NCBI GenBank assembly: GCA_003956705.1
Contig: QZCP01000779.1
Location: 124,001 to 188,000 of the forward strand
Direction: 5' to 3'
DNA length: 64,000 nt
Origin: Brevipalpus yothersi
Taxonomy: Eukaryota > Arthropoda > Arachnida > Trombidiformes > Tenuipalpidae
This document shows, piece after piece, positions 45,942-56,011 of the stretch (position 1 is its first letter; every line of letters begins with the position of its first letter). Below the pieces are notes generated by a model. It saw only the letters and a list, made by a program, of their open reading frames with translations, had not been told where the DNA came from and did no database searches. A program made the translations under genes and the position numbers.

Positions 45942-45960
45942 GTGGGTTCGAATCCCACCA
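45942..45960 (+). other. tRNA T-arm-like / pol III B-box sequence
   Basis: TGTGGGTTCGAATCCCACCA is a perfect T-arm with a B-box match (GGTTCGAATCC). The preceding 60 bases do not fold into D and anticodon arms and lack an A box. At best a tRNA or SINE relic. Confidence 0.35.
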
Positions 45961-46478
45961 GAATGTCATGAATCTAAATTACTTGAAGAACCTCGAATAA
46001 ACTTCAGTCAGAATCTGACCGTCACAACTGTTAGTGTGGCAACCAGTGGATCTTTCTGAACCACCAATCATCCAAATTGATTGATAATCTCATGAGTTTA
46101 ATTGTTATTCTGCTTTGATATTGTCTATTATGGTCACGTATATGCGTAACGAAAATTGTTCTAATTATCTATATCAAGCTTGATGAGGACATTCCAATGG
46201 GAGAGGACAGATAAGATGCAAGTCAAAAATAGACTTTAGCTTCCTCATCGAGGAATTTTGGCAATGATTCGAGGAACCTTATAAGGTGTTGAACAGGGAG
46301 AAATGTCTCTCTCTCTGCTTCACTTGCGAGAATATATAAATAATGTATCTAAAATCTAGAATAACACTCGATCATAACCCAATGAAAATGGAAGATGAAT
46401 TTTGTTCACTTTCATGGAGCAAGCTTGGTAGATCAAAAAACTATCAAGTGATAATCTTTCAATTCAAATATTTCGAAA

Positions 46479-47260
46479 TCATCTCCCTTCTAATAATTCC
46501 GGACGAATACCATATCGACAACAACGCTCTTCGAGGTCTGCATTTTTGTACAATTCACGGTGACGCTCTGCTCGCTCACGACCAGTGCCAGCGTTAATTT
46601 CTCCATTTGCATCCTCTTCTTCTGCTTTCATTCTTAATCTCTTTTTTGATTCAAAAGTTTCCATATCAAGTACAGGAGGCTCATCCATATCAGTTTTTCG
46701 ACAATAATTACGATACATAGATGAATGGAATACATCTAACTGCAGTTCAGAGATCCATTGACAATGCCAATAAGACATGTCTTGAAATTTTAAAAAAAAT
46801 TCTCTAAACTTTGGTGCCGGTCTATTAGCGGGTGGCTTGATTGGAATGCTTTTCTTCACCTCACTTTTCTTTTCTCCATTCTCATCTCCTTCACCTTCGG
46901 TTTTATCCTTATCACCATCTTCCTCATCACCATCCTCCTCATCATCATCTATCGGATCTTCGATTTTCGCCCATCTCCATGTCAATATTTTCTGCACTTT
47001 TGCCTTCAATGGCTCTGCAGATCATCGTGGACACATCCAATCCCCATCAGGTACAACTCGTAAAGGTGGATTAAAACAGAATGTATGATATGCAGATGGA
47101 TTAAAACAAAGCATCCTGATTGTCTCACAAACATTTTCATGCCTCAGAGTGATCGGTATCACACATATTTTAAGGTCAAGTAGTATCAGAATAATCATGA
47201 TGATCTGATAAGCTTGTGGAAATTGATGCAATCGGAGAGGAAAGGAGTACAAGAGGAGGC
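46479..47260 (-). pseudogene. Mi-2/CHD4 PHD2-chromodomain fragment
   Basis: The minus strand first shows the end of a PHD finger (PSAYHTFCFNPP, PDGDWMCPR) and then a TGA where Mi-2 has Cys. After it the frame stays open for 176 codons: LKAKVQKILTWRW, an acidic spacer of the DDDEEDGDEEDG type, then FREFFLKFQDMSYWHCQWIS and YRNYCRKTDMDEPP (chromodomain region) and CCRYGIRPE. This is the Mi-2/CHD4 order PHD2, linker, chromodomain. The stop, and absence of neighbouring exons, mark it as a displaced fragment. Confidence 0.8.
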
Positions 47261-47635
47261 TGCACGTTAGTCGGCCGGGAAAATTATCTTCTCTTTCAGT
47301 GACCTAAAATACACCCCATATGAGCACAGCTGAAGTCCTCGTATCTAAATGATCACAATGTGGACGTGAAATGTCTCTAATCTGACTCGGTCTTCCGGCA
47401 TAAATCATAAACTGACGATAAACCATTTCGAATTCACGGAGAAAGAGATTTTAGAACGATAGCATGAGAGTGATGAATGAAAATCAGATTTACTTTCCAG
47501 TGAAAAGAGCTGAATTCATGCATTCGCAAATTTAATCTAGATTGAAACTAGAGCTTGTGGATACAGTCGGTTTTGAATCATTTTTGCATATAGAATCAGG
47601 ATCTAGGGTTTTTCAAATAGAAATTCGTATAATTC

Positions 47636-48408
47636 ATGAAACAAAACACGTATTCAAGTTGGATGAAAATTACTACCTGTATAAGTTCCATGATCTTAAT
47701 CTGCTTTCTCGCAGTGATTATTTCACTCCTTCACTGCTCTCTGGGTGAGACAGCTTCGAAAAATATTCCAATTATGCGAAGAACTTGGGATCTCTGTGGG
47801 GGTGAAATCTGTGCTCTCGGTGAGGTGTATGTTAGATATGGGTTGAAGAAAAAGAATGACACAAGACAAATAATGCAATGCTTACAAACGGTAACAATCA
47901 TGGTTGAGTTAGAAAAAATATAATCAAATCAAAATTCTTCAAGTGCCTGCCTCCAGATAAAGAATACCATCGATTCTATAGATGCGTGAGTAGATTCGGA
48001 TTCTTCAATCTCGAGCGAATGGAACAGTTGGAAAAGTTCTGTTCGAAAGATCTTCCGTGTAAAATGGTGAGTGATTAATCATCAAGTCATTCGAACTTTT
48101 GGTCAGTGAGAATAACTTTCATAGACCAACGCATGTGGGAGGAGGGGAAAAGAGCCCTGCTTTTATCGAAGGCGATTAACCACTGAAGTGAGATCATACT
48201 TGTTCAAGCTAATAGCTGATTAATAATGTTGTATTTGATTGCATAGAAATGTGCTGAAAATTACGAAGGAATTTTGAAAGCTAAATCCTCATCTACCCAT
48301 AGACCTAAACTACTTCAATCCACTCGTGGGATCAAATCAAAGAAAACGGTGGTAATAATCGTTAACAATGTTTGGGAATCTCATCTGAAAAATGCTTCCA
48401 AATATTAG
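47636..48408 (+). CDS. secreted four-exon family, copy G
   Basis: Exons 47,636-47,890, 47,944-48,066, 48,125-48,187 and 48,247-48,408 give 200 residues in phase 0. The ancestral ATG is ACG here; an ATG four codons upstream (47,636) keeps the frame. Signal peptide core SMILICFLAVIISLL; then GEICALGEVYVRYGLKKKND. Exon 2 has FYRCVSRFGFFNLERMEQL and KFC, exon 3 ACGRRGKEPCFYRRR, exon 4 KCAENYEG and the tail VVIIVNNV...KNASKY. Closest to copy F. Intact, so possibly expressed. Lies between two Mi-2 fragments on the opposite strand. Confidence 0.7.
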
Positions 48409-49189
48409 TGGTAACGGAAAAAAGGTCGAGCAAATCTTTTTTCTCCAAGTAAGCTCAAGATTACGAGATAGTATATATCTTTTAAATATTTCAGTGAAAT
48501 GATGAGAATTCAATATAATAGGGTCAGTAATGATTTTGGGAGTCTGATATGGCCGATCACTCTTGATTTGGTCATTTTCACTTGTCATCATACTCTCATC
48601 ATTAACTTTCTTCATATCACTCTTTCCCTCATGATCGACAATAACTAGCTTACAGAAACTATGAATTCATTCCTTAGGGTTTAACCATTAGTATATCAAT
48701 TTTTCTCAATGTTCTCAGCTTGCTTATTATTATTATTATCATTGAATGTTTTAATCTAGTTAATTTCATTTTTTCGAATATGATTGGAATTTCTCTCAAT
48801 CTATCTTAACCACTCTGAATCAATTTACAGATCAATTTGTCTCAATTTTTTTCTCAACTCACATGGACTAAAAAATCCAGCAAATGGAACAGCTTCTCCA
48901 AGTTATTTTGCTATGGGTGCAACAAGATGAGAAATTCCATGCGTGGCATTGATAACTGCTAGATCAAAATTAATCGTTACTTTTGTTTTTTTTTCTACTT
49001 TGATTTTCGACTTTTACCCTTTCTTTTCGCTGACGGGTTTCGATGCTACCGGTGTTACAGCTAATGCCTATTTATCATTTCCATTCAATGATTTTGATGG
49101 TGATCATCCAGAGTCACCTCAAATTCTAGCCATCACACTTAGACTAACCTTTTCATCAGGTGTGTTGCTGGTCGCTTTTTTCCGCTTAC
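48409..49189. other. intergenic, nothing recognised
   Basis: A plus frame at 48,943-49,266 is a shadow of the Mi-2 fragment at its right end and otherwise has no motif. Confidence 0.35.
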
Positions 49190-49330
49190 CACTTTTGCCT
49201 TCAATGGCTTCGCAGAACATCGTGGACACATCCAATCATCAGGTACTTATTGTAGAGGTGGATTAAAACAGAATGTATAATACGCAGATGGAAATGAATC
49301 ACAACACAATATTTCACCACCATCCCTATT
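49190..49330 (-). pseudogene. second Mi-2/CHD4 PHD2 fragment
   Basis: The minus strand reads RDGGEILCCDSFPSAYYTFC, FNPPLQ, a stop, then DWMCPRCSAKPLKAKV. This is the same PHD2 region as at 47,000-47,260 but with Cys kept where that copy has TGA and a different stop. DNA similarity to 47,030-47,260 continues to about 49,620. It is therefore an independently decayed duplicate. Confidence 0.75.
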
Positions 49331-49639
49331 TAGCTCATCGGCCACTCATCTATAAACTTTTACGTAGCGAGTGTCGTTAAAACTGAATGGCCGGTAAAGA
49401 GCTCTCTTTCTCTGCCTTTCTTCTCTTTTTTGGCTATTTCTTAATCCCTTTCCCATCCACTACTCGAGGCAAAAGATTAGCAAAGAGCGCCCTGATATTT
49501 GTAATTGCTAATAAATGTCTTCATTCCTGAGAATGATAAGCCTAACACATATTTTAAGGTTGAGTAGTATCAGAATGATTATAATGATCACGTCTGTTTA
49601 TGGGGAGTGATGCAATCAGAATAATGAGAAGTGTAAACT

Positions 49640-50325
49640 TTGGCTGGATCTAAATCGTAAGCCTACAGCCAAGTTCATCAGGATGAGACAGATAATTCCA
49701 ACTGATAAGATAGGAGCCTAAATGGACAATGGTTGGTTTATAATCAGGTGAGGCTATCTGTCTCATCATATTGAACATGGCTGTATATCGAACAAGATGC
49801 TCTAATCGTAACTGATGGAGAAAAGATTGCTGCACATACTTATTTTGATTGAAGACTTGCGAGAATTCAAACCAAGAATGTATCAAGATGAAGATAGCTG
49901 GAAGGAAGAAGAGAGAATAGATTCTTAACGATTGGTGACGTGACGAAATCCGAAAGTTACAAGAATTGTCCGATTTGGTTGATCAACAATCGATGGTGAA
50001 AAAGGAAATGAGAGAGTATCAAAAACATAAATCTCTCTGATAACTGTAACCTTTAAAGACCAGAGGAGACTCAAAAGTCAAGACCATTAATACATCCATA
50101 CTTGTAGCCTTTAGCTTCCATAGAATCATCCAAAATATCCAACATCCATCATCATTTGAGGGAATACCAGTACTCAATGTCCAGTTTCCTTCAACTGTCT
50201 CATAATTTTTTGTGCTACAATGAGTTTTCCAGATGCTATTGTCAATGCGCTTTCTTTGTGGGCATTGTTAAGAGCTTCCTTAATTCAATGAAAAATCTTT
50301 CTGCTTTTGATAGCACTGCTGAATG
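49640..50325. other. intergenic, nothing recognised
   Basis: Short frames without motifs. Confidence 0.35.
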
Positions 50326-52195
50326 AAAGGACATGTCCGGAAAACGGGCTTTTTTGGCCCATGTCCGATTTCGATAAAAAGTATATATTCTGAAAGATCA
50401 TGGTCTATAAATCACAGAAATATAACTTTTAAGACGCTCAAATAAAAGGTTCTCGAGTTTTCAACATTTGAAGTTCGATAGAAAAATTGCCCAGAATCGG
50501 AAATTTTGATAGATAAACCCATGAGATGCATCATTCTGGATTGGGAGATCTCAAAGAGAGTCATCTACTCAGTTTTAGCCAGATTTTGGCTGACAAAAAA
50601 AGAAATTTTCCCAGTAAATGCTACAATATGAGAAGAAATCACTAGAATTCATATATCGATTACAATGAATAGGTTCATCTTCGTTTGATGAGATTGAATT
50701 CGTGATGGTGCGATTTTTGCAGACGAGTTTTAATAGTTCAATCATACTTCCCCAGTCTTCCAGATTTTCATTTAGTGTAGTTAAGTGAAAGACGAGTTTG
50801 ACTTTTGATTGAATGAGTATTATTGTCAAAGTGATTCAAGGATATTATTTTGAGAGATTCTTCTGTAGAAATAACAAAAGATCAACATCGATAAAGGGAT
50901 TTATAAATACATGTATTCTGAAAAGAAAGACTCTCGTTTTGAATGAACAAGTAACCATCAACGTTGAAGTGGAGGCAGGACCATATGATCTTGATACTCT
51001 GAAAGAAAATTGATAAAACAATCGATGAGAAGAATAGAGATGCATATTCATATCAAACACTCACCAATCTAAATCAGAGCCTTCATCCTTAGCCTCGATG
51101 CCTTGAGCAAAAGTGCTATCGAGAGAGGCAGCTGGAGCGGGACTCTCAAAACCACTCCCAACAATTGATAAGATTGTCAATCACGCCAATATCACTTCTT
51201 TGACTCACTCTGCAAAACGATTATTCCATTCTCATTCTCTCACCTACTAGCTGAACTCTCATACAAGTAAGAAGTAGTTCAAGTGCTTTTCTAGCCCTAA
51301 CCCTAGGTGAGGGGCCCCTGGCACAGGTGGCACCACAAACCTAGCACACACCTTTCACACTCTCCGATGACTCACCTATTAGGAAGGCTCGGCTCCAACC
51401 GACAACGCAAGCTGAAGCTCAATGGGTTTATATACTCTCCATTCATGGAGAGGATGGTGGTACTTTAGAGCAAAATCCTAGAGTTCCATTGGTTGAAAGA
51501 TTTTTCGAGAATTCGATGTTTCGGAATGGTTTTAAGTAGTTCATCTCGAATTATTTCAAGAAAGTTTTCATTGAATTTCCAATCAAACAATGAAAAAAAC
51601 GAATTTCCTGATCAGAATAGCTTTTTTCCCCTTTTTTGCCTGTAACTTTTTTTCCGACAGTATGAGCTCTACTTTTGATGACATTTTTGGCCAGCTCATG
51701 TTAATATACATCATATTATCTCACAACTTTCCTGCCATCAAAGTATCTAGTGGCCGAAATGGGCAAAAAACTGTATTTTTAAGTGTTTTTGGGTCATAAC
51801 TTTTTTTCCGCCCAGTTAACTCATATTTTTGAGAACATTTTTGAAAGTACAATGAAAGAATGCATTCTAATATAATCTAATTTCCCTGCCATCAAAACTC
51901 TCTGAGGGTCATCGAGCGAGAAATTCACTTTTCACCACTATTTTAGTTAATTAAATGTCTTAAAAACTATCGGACTTCAGTTTCGAGGCTCATTTCCGAT
52001 TTCTCATGAAAATCTATGCAAAAAAACATGTTCTCGGGAATTTTCGAAAAAAGTTCTGATCCTCAGATCACTTTCCTGCTATCTCGAGTTCGACAGATCG
52101 GACTGGATTATCGACTTCAGATTCGGAATCCTCGCAAAAAGTTCAGTTGAGGACGAACAAAAAATGAAAATGGGCCAATTCCGGACATGTCCTTT
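50326..52195. mobile_element. possible 1.87-kb non-coding element with 15-bp inverted ends
   Basis: AAAGGACATGTCCGG at 50,326-50,340 is repeated in complement at 52,181-52,195. The body has no frame above 110 codons. It includes two diverged direct units around 51,640-51,900 that share TAACTTTTTTTCCG and GACATTTTTG/GAACATTTTTG, and a G+C-richer patch at 51,060-51,420 whose minus strand could be an exon (SLDSTFAQGIEAKDEG then GATTG|gtgag). No clear target duplication, so the boundaries are tentative. Confidence 0.4.
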
Positions 52196-52431
52196 GGGCC
52201 ATCTGAATGATTTTTTGTCTTCACTGAATTCCAATTTGAAATCGAGGATGCTTAGGTGTAATACTATCAGTGTATATATAGGATATAACCACGTACACAA
52301 ATCTTGCAATCAAATTTCAGTGATCCTACAAATGAAAAATTGTAATCAAGTGCATGAAAATTCTAGTCCAACCCACAAATTAATTACAAGATTTGTTGAG
52401 ATTTGACTTTCTTTTATTTCCAGTCTCAGAT

Positions 52432-53289
52432 ATGTATCAAGGATGGACAAAAACTATCCCATATTTCAGTGACATCGCTTTGCTGGGCATTTTTTTGGCA
52501 ATTACTTCACTTTCACATTGTTCTCGAGGGAATTTGACTCCGAAACTGAATTCATCAGCTTTTGAGAGAGAATTAACAGGTAAACCATGGCCAGGAGTCT
52601 GTGTTCTTGGCGAAGTGGATTTTGAATATCGTATGGGAAAGCACATAAAAGTGAAAAATGATGAACATGAAAGACGAATCATGAAGTGTTTACAACAGGT
52701 AATAATTGATGATGAATGATATAAGTTTTTCAAATCATTTCTTCATAAGCTCCCCCCATACGATATTCGATATTCTGGATTTCATAAATGCATCCTAGAA
52801 CACGATTTTTTCCAGTTTGGACGTATATCCCAATTAAAAAATTATTGTCTGATAAAAACTCATCAGTATTTTATGGTGAGAATCTGCCTATGAACTTATT
52901 CCCACTAGTCAATGATATTTGCTCTTTTTTCATTCAAGATGCTTCATTGTTTCAATTCACGTCAGAGCTCTCCAAAATGGCCAGCTCGATCATCAGAGCA
53001 AATTGAGGTGAGATATTCTCTGCTTCAGCTTAGCTGTAGTTAAATTAATCATTCTCGCCAATCACAGAGATGTGCAAGAGAATATAGCAGGTACCTTGGA
53101 GGAGTTGTTGGTGATACTCTAAGGCCAACTAGGAAGAGGAAGGTTCGTACTACTCGTGGACTTAAGCCTAAAAAACCACCGCCAATGAGACCTTCCCGAT
53201 TTACTCATAAGCCCAAGTCGACGAGAACAATCGTAGTGATAATAGCCAATGCAAATGGATCTAAAATGAAAAACGTTTCCAAACACTAG
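52432..53289 (+). CDS. secreted four-exon family, copy H (divergent)
   Basis: Exons 52,432-52,698, 52,750-52,875, 52,939-53,007 and 53,068-53,289 give 227 residues in phase 0. Signal peptide core DIALLGIFLAITSLS, then GVCVLGEVDFEYRMGKH with an insertion before CLQQ. Exon 2 has FHKCILEHDFFQFGRISQL and YC, exon 3 LHCFNSRQ, exon 4 RCAREYSRYL. A longer Arg/Lys/Pro region follows, and the tail IVVIIANA...KNVSKH. All six family cysteines are kept. The most divergent copy, intact. Confidence 0.7.
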
Positions 53290-54409
53290 AGAAATCATTC
53301 TGAACAACCATCTTCTTACCCAAACAGTATGAAGGCAGGAAAAAATGCTTATTCTTGTTGAGAATCTCAATCAAGATTCTCAGACTTTATCATCACAATT
53401 CGATTTGAATTGCTAAATCAACTATTATTTCAATTTCAATTCAATTGTTCTTCTTTTTTCCTTTCTGAGTGAATATTTACATGTTTATTTCATTTGATAC
53501 AGCTTTTCTTCAGTGTTAACCGTTAGATTGGTGGCAAACATGCCACAAACCCTAGCAAAATAATCGATATTCATCCAGATTACTAGTTCTATTTGGAGTA
53601 TCCATTCGAGTGATGCAATTCAAATCATTATTAAAATAAAGAATCAAGTAGCATTGATTAGCCATTTGGCTGGCCTTTGTCATGAGTTGGTCAAAATTAT
53701 CTCGATTTTTTCTTCAAAGTTGGACGCAAAAACATCTGAAAGTCTTTCATTCGGTTTCAAGCTTCGGCACCAGAATGCAAGCGAATTATGGATGAATTCA
53801 AGATTGTAGAAACCAATCCACAGATTTTATTTTCCGGAAAACACTGTAGGAATCATCAAAACGAGTAGAAATAGCGATAGTGACAGTAGCATTGGATTTG
53901 ATGGCTAACCTCATTAGATCTCTACCCGATGTGGATCATGTACAGTGTCGGACAGAAAAATTATCAGTAAGGCGGCAAATCTATTTCTCAGGAAATAGCG
54001 AATAAAAACTTCTTTCTCCGAGCAAGAATGCTAAGTATTAATTCTCTCTGTTTTAGAAAAGAATCGGAAGGATAATCGATCTGTGAAAACTAATTCATCA
54101 TCGTTATTGATAAAAATGGAGATGATGAGCTCTTCTGGAGTCAAAGTGGAAAGAATACCATTCCAATCGAAAACTTGAGAATTCATCAATGCATCATACA
54201 CTTGGGACTCATTCTCTTTATCAAGAAAACCATCTTCACAGATATTTATTCTGGATGGTTCATTTATGATCATGGAGTTCATAGTTGATTCATAGTTCAT
54301 GAAGACCGTACTTCACAGCACCAGTAGCCAATAGCAGAGTCTTTTATGAATGCTCTTGAAAGGCATCAGATAAAAAAGTCTTCTTTATTCAAGTATTAAA
54401 CGTGTTCTT
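53290..54409. other. intergenic with one unclassified ORF
   Basis: A minus frame of 89 codons at 54,031-54,300 is acidic (EDGFLDKENESQVYDAL) and sits just downstream of the serine-protease-like gene; no motif and no support beyond length. Confidence 0.3.
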
Positions 54410-55309
54410 TCAATTTGAAGAAACGGTGTGCTGTATCCATGGAAGAGAATGCGTTATATTAGCAAAAAATGAATACAATTTCACTTCCGATGAAAAGGCA
54501 AACGACATTAATCCAATCAGATAGTATTGATTTTTTCTCTCGATAACCAAAGGTGCACCAATATCCTTATTTCCAGCCCCTCGGGGATTATTGGTATAAC
54601 CAGCACATAAAGAAGATGGGCCAGTTTTTTTCGAATGATCTCCACAACATGAATTGATTTGGTGACGATTTCTTTTGATAGCTATTTCGATGGCTCTTTT
54701 GCATTCACCATTGCTCACCACCAGAACCTCAGCAGAGGTGAGTTTATTCCATAAGCCTGAGCATCTATATGTATCTCCCCATTTCCGACAAAAAGTCCCT
54801 GTGTAGCCACTCACGATTGCGGTGTGACCTATATATGTTCGTGGAGAAAGAGTCACATATCTTGGAAAGGTGGCATTCTTAGGATTTTTATCCGGAACTT
54901 CAATTTTAGGGGGAATTTTATTCGAAAGTTTAAGGATAGCCAAGTCATAAGATTGGGTAACAGGGTTGAAATTTGGATGAATGAAAAAGGTTTTCACTTT
55001 GGTAGTCCAATGATTGTTATTGATAGCTGTTGTATTGGCACCGATAACAACCGAGATTGATGAACTACTCTTTCCGTAAACACAATCAGCTGTAGTGAGA
55101 ACAATCTTGTGTGATAACAAGGCACCAGAACAAATTTTTGTTGCAGCACGGATCTGAGCAATGTATGGGACATCTCGTAGAGTAGCTGAGAATCCATCGA
55201 CAATTCGCTTCTTGATGACAATGGTGTTGGCTTGGTTGACAAGTAACCCGTGAAGAAATATAACATAAAGATTAATATTGGAGGATCGAGAAAATATCTT
55301 TAAACACAT
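54410..55309 (-). CDS. trypsin-like serine protease homologue, inactive
   Basis: A single-exon 299-residue S1-family protein: N-terminal hydrophobic segment (NLYVIFLHGLL), activation site KKR|IVDGF at residue 36, then the chymotrypsin fold. The catalytic His box reads LTTADC (Asp75 instead of His), the Asp box YDLAILKL is kept (Asp122), and the Ser box reads NKDIGAPLV (Ile250 where Ser belongs, Ala where Gly belongs). Two of three catalytic residues are lost, so it is a pseudoprotease. Cysteines consistent with secreted S1 disulfides remain. Lack of introns in a genome with spliced genes may mean retroposition. Likely a secreted binding or regulatory protein. Confidence 0.85.
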   Translation of the reverse strand: MCLKIFSRSSNINLYVIFLHGLLVNQANTIVIKKRIVDGFSATLRDVPYIAQIRAATKICSGALLSHKIVLTTADCVYGKSSSSISVVIGANTTAINNNHWTTKVKTFFIHPNFNPVTQSYDLAILKLSNKIPPKIEVPDKNPKNATFPRYVTLSPRTYIGHTAIVSGYTGTFCRKWGDTYRCSGLWNKLTSAEVLVVSNGECKRAIEIAIKRNRHQINSCCGDHSKKTGPSSLCAGYTNNPRGAGNKDIGAPLVIERKNQYYLIGLMSFAFSSEVKLYSFFANITHSLPWIQHTVSSN

Positions 55310-55880
55310 TACTCAATTAAAAATACTCTTGGTGATAGCCAAGTTTCACTATGATAGACACATTTGTCCGGTGAAACAGCGATAAAAAAAGTGTAATCAG
55401 AGTTTTAAATATTTCAGTAGGAATCGTTCTGAGCATGAAGATATCTTCTCATAATTCCAAGTTCAGGAGAGAAGACCAATTTAGAAGATTTTTGTTGTTA
55501 ATTTCCACCTTGAGCATCACTGTCTGTCTCAGTAATCAATGATCAAAAGTTCCATGTGGATAGGAGCATCTTATTAGACCATCTTGGGAACTGTGTTACA
55601 TTGACTAGAATTTGTCACAGATATTTTTCACGACTCTGGGAGAAAATTTCACAGGATGTTAACAAAAAGCTCTAATTTGAAGTGAGAAACGATTAAATCA
55701 AAGAGATCGAGTTTCTAAGCGTAATGAAATGACTTCTTGATAATCTTCAGAAGCTCAACTTCAGAATTAAAAACAGGTCTTAATTTTTTCTTTCATAATC
55801 ATTACTATTATTTTTCTGAAACTGCTGTATTTTAGAATATTCAGATGTGTGTCTGAATTGGGCGAGTTAGGCAGTAGTAA
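55310..55880. other. intergenic / left flank of second Maverick
   Basis: No gene seen. The left terminal repeat of the Maverick-type element would be expected in or near this stretch, but its partner is outside the window and cannot be checked. Confidence 0.35.
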
Positions 55881-55907
55881 TAGGGATGGTTATGCAAACC
55901 ATCCCTA
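55881..55907 (-). terminator. 11-bp perfect stem-loop after the polymerase gene
   Basis: TAGGGATGGTT-ATGCA-AACCATCCCTA, followed on the minus strand by further A+T. It lies about 105 bases beyond the polymerase stop and could shape the 3' end of its transcript or mark the element end. Role is inferred. Confidence 0.4.
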
Positions 55908-56011
55908 AAAAAGAGGGTATATTCTGCAAGAAATATGATCCACAGAAGTTTATTTTTTTCTCTGGAGGATGTAAAAAATTCCCAATCTATATCGAATTGA
56001 GCTGAAATTTT

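Noticed and set aside
45942..45960. tRNA gene
   Set aside because: Only the T-arm fits; acceptor pairing has a mismatch and no D or anticodon arm can be drawn.
48943..49266. 107-codon plus frame with hydrophobic N-terminus
   Set aside because: Its right part is the antisense of a Mi-2 PHD fragment and the rest has no coding support.
51299..51316. CCCTAACCCTAG as telomeric repeat
   Set aside because: Only two units, no array; expected by chance or from a short simple repeat.
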